Origin: Endothia cerciana
Lineage: Eukaryota; Ascomycota; Sordariomycetes; Diaporthales; Cryphonectriaceae
Direction: 5' to 3'
Assembly: GCA_026119935.1 (NCBI GenBank)
Contig: JALRMH010000005.1
Span: 124,001 to 188,000 of the forward strand
Length of the DNA: 64,000 nt
The position numbers and the translations under genes are program-made. Shown here piece after piece: positions 34,295-45,964 of this stretch. Within the stretch, counting starts at the first letter, position 1. Each line of letters begins with the position of its first letter. The notes below the pieces were generated by a model. That model made no database searches. It was not told where the DNA came from and was given only the letters and a program-made list of their open reading frames with translations.

Positions 34295-37200
34295 TCAGCG
34301 GAACGACCGGGCACTCTTATGCGCCAGCGGGCTCGACGCGGCTGCGGCTGCGGCGGCGGCGGCGGCGGCGGCACTTGACACGGGCGGGCGCATGCTCGGA
34401 CGCCCTCCGGCGCCAGCATTCGTGCGCCCGGTGTGCCGCATCCTCCCGCCGCGCATGTTGGGCGTGTTGGCGCAGAACGCGCAGATGTACACGTGGGGCA
34501 CGTCGTGGGGTGTGGGCATGTCGAGGCACCGACCATGGAGAAGACAGTCGCACGAGTCGCTATTGGGTGGGCACAAGTGCGGTGGTCAGCAATTCCGTTT
34601 GGTTATTTGTTTGTTTATTTGTTTGTACGGGACGTGATTTGGGTTTGGATTTGACTGGGGAGAGGGTGACCCCACGCGCATAAGGTTGCTTGGGTAAGGC
34701 GAGTGGGAAACGCGTAAACAAAAGATTGTGCATGAGGCACGGTGGGTCGCGGTCAGACAATTTAAAGGACCGAATGAAGCCCATTTCCGTGGTGGATTGG
34801 AAAAATGGGATTTGGAGAGAAGAAGACTTACCATTTCACCAAGAACGCCCCTTCGCCCGCCTCGGGCCTGTTGCACACGCAGCGCACCTGGCTGTGCTCC
34901 CTGCCCTGCGTCGGCGACGTCCCCGGCAGACTCACCTCCGAGATCGTCGACGAGCTGCTCCTCGGACCGGGCGGGAACCGTAGCCTGTGTCCGCTGCTGC
35001 CTCCACTGCCCAGCGCCGGTGGTTGCTGGCCACTGCTCGGTCGCCTCACGATGCCTGCTTGCATGACTTTGCGCAGTTCCGCGGCGGCGTCGCCCAGGCT
35101 GCCACCGGTGGAGGGCCGTTGTGATTGCGAAGATGGGGGGGGCGCTTCAACGTCCATAGCGTCTTCTTCATCCTTTCGGAATGAGGTGGCTGAGTGTCTA
35201 CCGCTGGACGAGCGGTTCCGGAGGTGATTCTGAGAGAAGATGCTACTGGCTGTTGGTGGTCTTGAGTTGCCTGAGCTGGAGCCTCTGGGCGGGTCGGGGA
35301 GACTGAAGGACGTGTTGCGACTAGGAATGATGATGGGCTCATCGTCGGAAGAGGAGGAATATTCCTCGTCGGAGTCGGGCGAAGGGACTGAGAGGGGAAG
35401 AAGACCGCCCCATGAATATTGCTGGACGCCTCGCTGGCTGGTACCTAACGCATCGGGTTCCAATTCGTCCTCCTCGTCAACAATTGTCTCGGCACGCGCG
35501 CGGCCGTTCTCATCAATCACAAACTTGACGGATGTCCTCCTCGCACTACCCGGCCGTGCTGGAAGGTTGGCAGCGTTTTCAGGGATGGAGGTCAGGCTCG
35601 ACAGGCGATGATGGTGCGACTGTTTCAACGGTGAGCTTCTCCCACCAGGCCGCCCGCCTTGAGCCTGCGCATGGTGGTTGCCTTCATTCGCTTTTGGGGG
35701 AGGCAGATTGGGCTGGTGAATCGTCACAGGTCTGGCAGGGGCCAGTGCTGGCAGGGAGTTTCGGCCTCCGCCCACAGTCCGCTTGCCGCCTCTCGCACTC
35801 TCGCTGAAGCTCCGCGACAATTTTGGTCGACCGTCCGATTTCTTCGTGGGCGATATCGCAGGCGCACGGCCCAATTTCTTGCGCTGCTGGCTTTGGCTTG
35901 AGCCCTGACTTCCTGTTGGAGGAGCTTTGTTGTCGGTACGCATGGGCGCCTCCGTGACGTCTGGATCGACAGTCATGCCCGCCGTTGGGCCTGCCGTGAT
36001 CGCCGGTGCTGAGGACGTCGGATGTTGTGATGCGGTGTCTATGGACCTGGACAAGGACATCGCGCTGTGATTCAACGGCGCAGAACTCGTCGGTTGACTG
36101 AACAGCAGACCCGGGTCAACCCCGCCAGGGCTGGCACTGAACGAATTGTCCATCATCTGGAACGAGCCGAGGAAGTTCTGGCTGGGAGACTGCTGGTTCA
36201 GGTTCGGAGTCGACATGCTTGCCGTCTTCGGTGCAAGAGCACGCTCGCGTCTCGGGGTAGTATTCTGCTGGACGTTCTGACCCTTCGATTGTTGTTGCTG
36301 CTGTGGATGCGACTGCTGTTGGTAATGGTGTTGCTGGTCTGCCGGCGAGACCATTTCCTGCTGCTGGAACATCTGGCCCGCCCTCTCCCAATCTATCGAG
36401 TTCATCTGTCCATGCGGATGGTTCTGCGTCGGGCTCGTCTGGAAAACATCCGTCCCAGCAGCCGAAAGATCAACATCAATGGCCATCGCACTCGAGTCAA
36501 TGCCCGAGGCGTCCATGTCCAATCCCCAAAACAGTCGCGGGCCCGTGACAGGCGGCGCAGTGGCCGGTCCCACCGAATAGCCAAAGACATCGTCCGGGTT
36601 TCCCGTCACGAACGCAGTGTTCAGCTGAGGCGGCGGCGGGGGGCTTGAGAAGTCCGGCTGCGGGAAGCCATGATTCTGCATGTTGTCCATCTGAGGCTTA
36701 GGCGCAAGCTTGCGTCCACCCCTGGACGAGGGAGGGGGTGTCGCAGTCTGACTCTGTCCCTTGGCAGGAATCGGTGACTTGGGGACCGTTCCAGAGACAC
36801 TGGCTCTCCGAGGCTTCTTGGCCGACCTCCGGCCTTGCTGCTGGGACCAGGACTGCCCCTGCGCCTGCGGTGCCCTCGGCGTGGAGGTCGGGTCGGTACC
36901 GGCGTCCTTGTGCGAGAAGCTCAGCGGATCGGACGATGATGGCAGCCGCCGCGCAGGATCAACTGGCGCGAGATTGGCAGGGCTGGCCGTGAAATGATTC
37001 GCATGGGTTGCGATTTCAACGGCGGCCCCTTCGGCAGACAGTGGGCGTTTCCTCCCAGTCGACGGGGCCACAGGACTCAGTGGCGCAAGGTCGAGGTTGG
37101 ATGCGTCGCTCCCAGGCGAGGAGTTACCCCGGAGGTTCCCGGGGGTGGAGTTGAAGACGGAGTACTCCTCGGCGAACTGGGGCGTCCAGCCGGAGGTCTC

Positions 37201-37449
37201 GTCAAAGTGGCTGCTGGCCAGCTGCCTGGGAGTCTGGAGAAGTGGACTCGAGAAGACGGCCGTCGGCGTTCGCTGTGGAGTTGGCGGCCGAGCGTTTGGA
37301 TCACCAAAGCTAGGGAAGCAAGCTGTCAGCACACTGCGGGGATGGCACAGAGTCTAGGCGGCAAAAGCGACGGGACTCCCCATGGGGCAGCGAGATCGGT
37401 AGAGGCTTCACGCCTACCTGGTTGCTGCCTGCTGGTCGCCAGCACTCAT
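34295..37449 (-). CDS. PHD-finger protein with long Gln/Pro-rich N-terminus
   Basis: Exons on the minus strand are 37449..37418 (32 nt), 37309..34832 and 34559..34295, giving 924 residues. Exon 1 encodes MSAGDQQAAT. Its split codon AG|C leads into SFGDPNARPPTPQRTP. The last intron (272 nt; GTAAGT donor, GCTGAC branch point, TAG acceptor) cuts the PHD finger. Joined, it reads RCVC...GAFLVKCDSCDCLLHGRC...YICAFC, a complete C4HC3 zinc pattern at about 820-865. PHD fingers usually read histone H3 tails, so a chromatin or transcription role is likely. The first 800 residues are disordered, with Gln runs (near 36290-36310), Pro runs and basic patches. After the PHD comes a 13-Ala run. The GTG at 37332 is not the start, because it precedes the acceptor. 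Confidence 0.88.
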
Positions 37450-40400
37450 AGCAGCTTTGGATCTTGTCCTGTACTCTCGTAGTTTCTGGAGCGCATTACA
37501 ATTCGGTGCGGGAGGACATTTGGGAGGTCCAGACAATCTGGAAGAATGGTTCTTGTCCGGCCTTATGCCCCGTTATGCCGAGCAAACGGCACCTATAGGG
37601 GGTTTGACGTGGTGTTCCGGACCGACGGTACTGGAGGAATCGAGTTCGATGCCAACGTTTCAGACAGGTTGTTTTAGTGCCGCGTGTCATTCATTCCTCA
37701 TTATTGAAGTCGTCTGCGGGTGTCGTAGTCGGGGAAACAAAAAGGAGTGGTCATGAAATGGTTTTGAGATCTCGGGTATGCTGTAGGTTTGAGAGCTCGG
37801 GTCCCCAGGTCAGTCGAGCGGTTCCCCGGTCGACAACAGCACGCGAGCTTGACGGCGAAGACAGAGAAGACAGAGAGAGGGCTGGAAGAAATTTCAAAGA
37901 ACGGCCAAGGAGGTCCCCGGTGTCGACTCAGCAAAAGAAAGGAAGGCTAAGACAGCAAAGAAAATCGTCATCAGAAAGGTCGTCTGTCGGGGGGAGTCCA
38001 AACTCAGACTGTGCATTGCCGTTCCAACAGAGCAGCTCCAGCAGGTTTAAACCAATCCTGGGGCTGGATGACGGGGCTGGCGGGATCGCTAGACGTGTTT
38101 CTGGGCTCAGTCTCCGGTGTGAAATTTTTTGACGGAGTCCGTGAGCAGGATGGCAGACTGTGCAAGTAACATGTCGGTGGAGACTCCCGTACGACGTGAA
38201 CCTGAGTTATCATCCGAAGCGCCAGTGCAGATGCCTGTCTCTGAACAGGCGAATGGAACACCAAGACAACCCTCTCTCGTGGCCTCGAGGCTCTTGACCC
38301 GTTTGACAGAGACGTAGACAAACAGGCGCACCAGTGGAAGAGGGGCAGGCGGGCTGGCGAGTGAGGAGAGGGACATGTAACGTACAGTAGTACCTAGCAC
38401 GGCAGCACGCGATGTACTGTCAAGTGTGGGGGCGGCTAAGCAAGCGAGTGTGCAGCTGCAGGAAAAACAATAAGCGGCCTCACGACGTCGTAGGAGCCTC
38501 CTTCGTGAGATTTGCTGGAACAACTACTCGAATCCAAGTCCTGGACAGGCCACGATTTCCAGGAGCCTGGTAGCTGGGACGAGAGCTAAACATACGCCCG
38601 GCCGGGTCTCGAGGCCCGCCAGTGTGTGTCCCTTGACAGCACCGGAAAACCAGGCACGACGGGGGACTGAGAGGAATGGACCTGTCGAGCCTGGTTCTTC
38701 CGGATATTACTTGCATACCGGACCTTAGTGCGGGCCACTGCCAGGTACAAGCAGGCCACAGCGAAGCTAGGCTGCCCATAGTCGATCCTGAGAAGTTGTA
38801 GGCCATTGCTAGACAGCTGGCGAATACACCCATCTCTCGAGCACTAGCACGTTCAGATTGGGATTGGCCCACTAGAGATTTGAGGGACTTTCCAAGGGTG
38901 TTGAAAGCATGCGGCGCTACCGTTCGGTCGGTATTTTTGCCATCCCCAGGACGGTCCTTAGTGGGGCAGACCCGTCCAGGCAGAGGGCTTGGGGAGTGCT
39001 CGTATACCTCAGATCAGACAAGAGTCGTGTGCAATACCAGCTGATCAAAGCCCCTCCTCGGATCAGGCACTCTTGTCGTTGCCGGTCGCAATGGGGCAGG
39101 CGGCAGAACTGTAGACGTGAATGCAACCTCGGGGCCGACGTGTTGGACGACGCGTCTGTCACTCTTTCTCGGCACGTCAGCTCTTGTCCTGGCGACCTGA
39201 GACGGGTCAGAGCCCGGCCGAGCTACTGCATAATGTGAGTCAACTCTGGGCGCACTCCGCTGCCGCAGTCTGAAGCCTGCAGGATGAGTCTGGGTCCAGA
39301 CCGATTCCCTACGGAGACCCCAGGAATTTGGTCCATCGGCGCGCAGAACTGCAAGAGGTGGAATGAAACCGGCCGCTCTGTTCTGGGGAAGCCCACTGAC
39401 TCGGAGGGACTAGGCTCATACAGAAGAACCCCTGGAGGTGGTACTCTGGAAGGATACGGGAGGGCTGAGCAGTGACATCGTTCTTTTTGAGATGGACATT
39501 GTGGCAACACACTGTGATATAGAAGGCCCGTGAGCGTGCCACTTCCCTCCTTCGGAAGCTCTGGGTGCAAAGCCTCGGTCCGATGGCCTTATGCAGGCCT
39601 CACATATAGTACAGTAATGGGCCCCTGGCGCTGTCGGCGGGCGTCGTTCTGCACAGTACGGTCTCGCGCAGTTCCTCGGTTTCATGTCGGTCAAGCAGCA
39701 TGTCGATCAGGCCAGCGGAAGAGTCTGTGAGCCCTCTGGCACGAGGCTGCCATATCCACCGTGTCCACTAGATTGGTGGTCCAACGTGCTAAGCCACGGC
39801 ATGGTGGCAGGTCGATGTGAGGTGGTTTGCTCGGTAATTGTGACATGGCAGCCTGAGTCCGCTCCCCCTTGCAGGAGTTGCCATGAAAATGGCCTCGTGC
39901 AGTGGTCTCATCCGCAGTACTGTGTATCTTATTGCAGTACGTACATGCCGTCTCTGCTCGCATTGGATGACGGTGGCCTGGGCAGAAAGTGCAGCCGGGG
40001 GAGTCACTCCTGCTGCTGGGGACTGGCTGATGGACATTGATGAGCACGCTGTGAGGCCGGAGCACCGGCTGCAAGCCTCCTGTCACTATGGCGGTATCAG
40101 AGTGCCAATGAGGCAGGCCAGGCGAGATTGGCCCTCCTGCAGGTTCCTGCGTCAGCCTGTAGGACCACCTGCAGGCGGCCGACTCACGGCTCTGGTAGGG
40201 CCTGCAGAATACCGCTGTGCGGGTTCCTAGTGGTGAGACTCCCGTCCTTGCTCCTCAGGCACGGCAGCGCATATTATACATGCCAGGCGGCGGGCCTCCC
40301 TGTAGGCCGGCTCCACCCCCTCGCAGCCGTGCTAAAGTGCTTGCAGGTAGGTTTCAGCGCCATCGGACGGGGATGACGTGTGGGCTGCACTTGGCTGGAG

Positions 40401-43400
40401 TCCCGCCGGTCCCTTTGGCCTGCCTGTGATTGCTCGCTCTTGCAGGGGACAATTTCCGACCTTGCGACGGACTATTGATAGACAGCCAGATCTGTCCCTG
40501 GGCGAGACAGCCCTGCGTGGCTTGTGAGGGCTGCTGGGGCCGGACACCACAAAGGCCACAGACTTGGACGCCCGCGTAAAACGGCGATGGGCAACGCAGT
40601 TATTAATGGTGTCGTAAGCGTGTATGCGTGTGAAATGTGTTCGGATCAGGCAGGTGAGATAGACGGTGGCTTGAGATGGAATACGGTTCCAAGGATCGGC
40701 GTCCCAAGACAGGATGGATGTCGTTTGATGAGTGGAGGACAGGAGAGCTGGAGATACCGTCTCGGTGGGAAAGGTGAGTTTTGGTATGAAGGAGGACCCC
40801 TGATCTGGATGGTGATTGGCCGGCCGTGTAATTCAATGATGGTTTTGGGGGGGGGGGGGGGTTAGGGGCGCAACCACCAAGCTCCCCCTCACCCACGACC
40901 TTGATAGACGGTCTTCACTATAGACGATCCCTGCCATCCCCCAACTTTGACGGGCTAAATGCGCCGCGCCAGCTACTGCTCACTAAGGTGTTTGTCATTA
41001 TGACCTCGGCAGCCCAGTGTCAGGAGAACTCTGGAGCGGGGTGCAACAACCGCCGCGCCGGTCAGGCTCGGAGCCGCAACTCATGACACCGTGTCCTTGC
41101 ACGCCGCGAGGATCAACCCTCACCCACGCGCGACGTGTTTTCCCAGAATAGTTCGTGGCAAACCTTCGCGTTGACTCATCCCTGGATCGTCACGCCAAGC
41201 GATAGCCAAATCACACTATCAGGGCTGGCCGGGTCCAGAGGCTAGCAGGAAGGGAGAAGGGATCCATCCTTTCTTGATCACTGCTAGAACGTCGCGGCCG
41301 GGTAGGGCCTCGCATGAAGTTGGGAGATGAGACGATTGAAGGGCCCCGAGTGCCACGTTTTCGAGGTTCTTGCCGTGCGCGGCGGGGAGCAGAACTTGAC
41401 CAAGTGATCCCGGGCTGCTTGACGACGGCAAGGTTTGGGCTGATATTCAGGGAGGGGCTGCCCTGGCGGTCGAGAGTGGCCTGATCAGCCAAGCGGAATG
41501 CCGCCGAGGGGTCGTCAGGGCGCGCGCCTGGCTTCGTCAGCATCTATCAATCGCCCGCGGCGTACCGGATTTACCGATGCCACTGAAACGGGAGGCATCT
41601 TCCCTCGCACACAAGCCTCCCTCAGAGACTAGGGTGGCCGCGGATTTGCGTCACTGGACTGAGTATGTCGTGGGGCCTCATTGCTCGGTCCCGTGTTCGT
41701 TGCGCTGTTGAGATCGTCGGCCGCCCCATGCCGTCAGCGTCGCTCTTCCGAGGCAACTGCCCCGGTCCGTGGCAGTACGGCAACATGTACTTAATATTGT
41801 TCCGGACCCCAGATATCCGAGGCCTTGGCTACCCGACTTGGTAGGGCATCGCGAAGAGCACCCAATGAGTGCGTGCGCGTTTATCGAGTGGCTCTCACAC
41901 TTGCCTTCGCCAGCCTGAAAGGCGTTCCGGTAAGCCTCGAACATGAGATGGACATCTAGTTCGGCCAGGAACCCTACTACACACGTGTTCAAACAGGGCC
42001 CCAACAGCAACACGGCCAAGGCACCAGGTGGACTAGCCGAACTCGTGTTGAGCGAGGCTGACGAGCAGCTGACCGGTTGGGGCCAAGGCAGCGTTGCTGC
42101 TAAGCCGGACAAGACTCGAGACGGATCTCGATGTTAGAAAATATGAGACGAGGCACACCAAACCAGAAACAAATACCCACGCGACGATGGGGTCGATTTC
42201 GGAACCATTTCTGTCCCCCTTGAGTCCTGTCTTTTATTCAGCACCGTCTAACCCATTCTGTCCATGCGTAGGTACAAGGCTAGCCTTGCCCTATCATCCC
42301 CGGAAATCTACCGCCAGCACCTGTTACTTCCCAACGGCGAGGCTGCCTGGTCCTACCTTGCCCCTCTGGTCTTCGCACAAGCGGACTTCAGACAAGTCCA
42401 GCGCCGCCGTCGGGGTCCGACGGCACTCCCAAGTATCTGTCTGGGCTGTCGAATAGTGCCTCGCGGGATCAGCCCTGCAAGCGGCAGATCCCCCTTCCCC
42501 CTCCCCCCCCCCCAAGGATTCTAGACTGGAGGAGCGAGCCAAGGAGAATGATGTGAAACGCCGGCCTACGCGCTGCGCCAGAGTTACTTTTCTCCTCCCA
42601 CGGCGGGCGGTCGGCGACTCGGTGATGAGAGTGTGAGCAAGATTTTCCTGTCAAGCTTCCGATCAATCCGTTTTGGGCCCTCGGCCACGGTTCTGTCGAT
42701 GGCTCTCCCCGTGAATCTTCTCATGCTGGTGGTCGGTGATTCTGTATCTAGGATGTGCCATACTATTAGAGTCATGGGGTACGCGGCATGCCGTTCTTCG
42801 TGATGACCTCGAGGTCTTCAAAGCTGCGTACCTCTCACCCAGCCCATCATTTGGTTGGCAGGGAGCACCACCAGAAACTCTGCAAACCGAGTCACCAAGT
42901 AGAGACTTCATAGCAGGAATCACGAGCCGAATCTAGCAGGCATTCTGCATGTACTTCAATTTGTCACAGACAAAGTTTTCCAATTCCCATGAACTCGCCA
43001 GCTCTGAACCCGCACCTGTACCCATCGCCCGCCAGAGGGATTGATCTCCCTGTGCTACCTTCCGTCCTCCCGAACTGGGTATCGTCCCCTTGATCGATTC
43101 AGAAAAGCGCGGCAGTTCAAAGTCATACCTCCAGTTTTTTTTGCGCCTCGCTTACTCCATGTTTCCTTCTCCGAGGGCAAAGCTATCTGCTATCTACTAC
43201 TAAACTAGCTACCTAAGTTAATCAAGACGAGCAATGGGGGGAATGTGCAAATAGGAAAGTAGAATATAAACAAGGAACCAACAAGTCGTGCAAAAATTTG
43301 TCAAGGATAGGATAGAAGAGAACGAGGATGAAATCTGTTCGAAAAAAAAAAAAAAAAAAAAAAAAGGGAAAGAAACGAAAAAGGAGAAAACTGGACTAAA

Positions 43401-43801
43401 ATATCGTTCAATCCCCTTATGCTTCCTCATCAATTTCGTAACGATCTATTTCATCATCCTCCGTAAACGACAGGCTGTAGGATATCGCGTGCATGAAGAA
43501 AGACTTGACAAGGAAATGAGGGATGAGGTGCTGTAGCCGGGAAAGTTGTGAAGAATGCCAACGGAGTCTGAGTTGTTGTGAAGTGTCAGAAGAATAATTT
43601 GGAAAGCAGTCCCGACCCAGCCCAACCCCATGCTGTTCTATGGTATCCCTTTGAAACCCATGAATCCCCATCATTGCCGTGACGCACGTGTAAAAGAAAA
43701 TCGACTTGATAACTGTCGGAAGAAAGGGAGGACGTGAAGTTCGGCCTGCAAAACTTGATGTGACGAAGACGTGTGAACTTGTTGACCCGAGATACGGTAG
43801 C
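37450..43801. other. Gene-empty tract upstream of the PHD-finger gene
   Basis: 6.35 kb lacks ORFs with recognisable families on either strand. Holdings include a G run (40848-40861), a C run (42496-42513), an A run (43343-43364) and several GTAC-containing motifs (38386-38416, 39900-39945). The A-rich end at 43280-43400 probably belongs to the 3' side of the Rua1-type gene. Non-coding transcripts cannot be excluded. Confidence 0.45.
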
Positions 43802-45964
43802 TCAGATCATGTTGGAGAAACCATCCATCATGCCATCATCCCTGTGGTTCGCGTGGACCGGTTGAGGCACCATGGTTTGCTGGTAGTGACGCTGAGGATG
43901 CTCCATATGCTGGGGGTGAGAAGTGATCTGCGCGTGCGCTAGTGTCGGTGTGGTGGAGGCGTTGGTCGTTGACGATGGGGTAACCGGCGTGATAGGGTTG
44001 TGAGCTTGTTGCGGTAGCTGCTGACCCGGTTCCACCTTGGGCCTCGCTGTGGTTGATGCCGCTAGCCGTTGGTGGTTGTTCTCTCTCCTGCGCTTGGGTG
44101 CATCCTTGATCTTGGGATGGGTGTGACACTAGATTTGAAGAGTTAGCTGCCGCCGGGAATTATTAGGCTGTACACACAGATACACGAAATCGCTTGCCTT
44201 GTAAGCGTGTCGGAACCACGTTGTGCCCTTTTTCTTAGAGCTGACTAGGGCAATCCAGTCGTTGCAGCTTCCGCAGAGCCCTTCCCAGACATCCGGGTTG
44301 CCATCCATGCGTCGGGTTTCCTGTGGCTCCTGGAACGGCTGACCTGTGGCGGCGCTGATGCCGTGTGTGAAACTCTTATCATACCAGAAGGCCGAGTTCT
44401 TCAACACTAGCCAGCGGCCCGGCTTGCAAATGCCACACCACCCCTCGCGCTTGTTTCCGTGGCCGCGCACCCACTTCGGTGTGTATAGATCACCATCGAA
44501 CCGTAATTCCTGCTCATGGGGCACCAGTTCCGGATCCGAGGGGTTCATATCTTCGGGAGGAGGTGGGATCTGTTCTTCGTGTAGTGAGGCGTATAGGTCT
44601 GGTGGGTCCGACAAATCGGTATAATGACCGTGCAGGGAGTGAGGGTCGGCATTGCTTTGTAGCATGCGAAATAGTCCATGGGAAAGTAATGGAGGCGGGT
44701 TCTCGAAGTGATGATGGTCGTGGTGGAAGCCCTGCGACGGTAGTTGTGAGGGCAGCAGCATGCTGTTACGTTGGAAGGCGGCAGGATGAGCATGTCCCAT
44801 CAGAAACTGCTGTTGCTGAGTCGCTTGCAGGTTGCCAAAATTCAGAGGCATCTGGCTGTTCTGTATTGTAGGCGAGGAATGCCTCGATGGCATACGTGGC
44901 CCATAGGTCTCGGGAGTGTGTTGATAGACAAACGGCGAGGGTCGTCGATTCGACATGGTTCCGTAAGATCCAGTTGACCAACGCTTGTTCCTCCCACCCT
45001 CTACACTATAAGGCGCAGATCGCATACCTGGACGTGGCGATGGCGACGCACGCCCCCTGCTGTGTGTCCTCACGAGCTCCGAACGGCTCTGCGGTGTCAT
45101 TCGCGGCGATGCGACTGGAGATAATTGCGTTGAGGACATCAAAGAGTTCCTGTTCGATGGCGGGGGGTAGTCCGAAGTGAATGAGTGAGCGTCGGAAAGA
45201 GCTGTTGAGAAGTCCTCGTAAGATGTCATGTCTGAGAGTCCTCCAGAGGTGGACATGGTGAACGACGAGCCTGACATACGCCGAGGGTTAATTCCGTTCT
45301 CGAAGTTCAACGATTCACCTTCCATAGGCTGTCCGGGGTAGCGCAAATCGATAATGGGTATGGCTTCGTCAGTCGTATAAGCCTGTCCAATGCCCATGTC
45401 CGCTTCGATCCCGTGCATCTCTAGGTTGTCCTCGATGGGCTTCTGCATCCATTGGCCTACGAAGGCCGTCAGCTTCTGCAGACGTACTGTCACCGCCGGG
45501 AAAGAACGCACCGTTCTCCATGGTCGTTGGAGGATAAAACTCTTGGTGGACAGAGATAGGTCTGGATGAGACGGTGTCGCTCGGTGTCTGCTGCTGTTGG
45601 TGCTGCAATGGCAGAGTCGAGGAGTCCCAAGCTGGTAGAGCACCGTAGCCCTCTTCCATGCAGTACGAAAAGCCTTCATGAATGGTTGCAGGGCGCGGTC
45701 GCATGCCTGATGAGGTCGGCGTGGTCCACATTGCCTGCGTTGGCGCCCCCATTCCCTCGGCCTTGATTGGCATCTCGTTTCCAGTCATGTTCATCATATG
45801 AGTAGGCCGTCCAGCAGGAGGCGTGTCACGTCTGTACTTGTTCAAATGGTAGGCGAACGACGGTGACTGGACTTGGTGGCTCCTGTGTAGAGTCGTGTAA
45901 GCTGAGACTGGGGATCTCGAGACTATTGTAAGGCGACCTACAGCTGGGCCTGGCTAGGATCCAT
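43802..45964 (-). CDS. Rua1-type transcription regulator
   Basis: Exons on the minus strand are 45964..45942 (23 nt), 45882..45512, 45456..44198 and 44128..43802, giving 659 residues. Intron 1 (59 nt) is GTAGGT...CTTAC...CAG. Intron 2 (55 nt) is GTGCGT...GCTGAC...TAG. Without them the reading frame breaks near 45845 and 45490. Intron 3 appears to use a GC donor (AAG|GCAAGC), joining FRHAYK to CHTHPK. The C-terminal domain has WVRGHGNKREGWCGICKPGRW, NSAFWYDKSFTHGI, GLCGSC and CHTH. This is the Cys/His pattern of the Rua1 C-terminal family, named for a Ustilago glycolipid regulator. A basic tail (KDAPKRRRE) follows. The N-terminal half is Ser/Pro/His-rich. It is probably a nuclear regulator; targets are unknown. 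Confidence 0.86.

Noticed and set aside
45826..45942. In-frame-looking segment SPYNSLEIPSLSLHD as coding
   Set aside because: It lies within a 59-nt intron whose removal is the only way to link the ATG at 45964 to the downstream frame.
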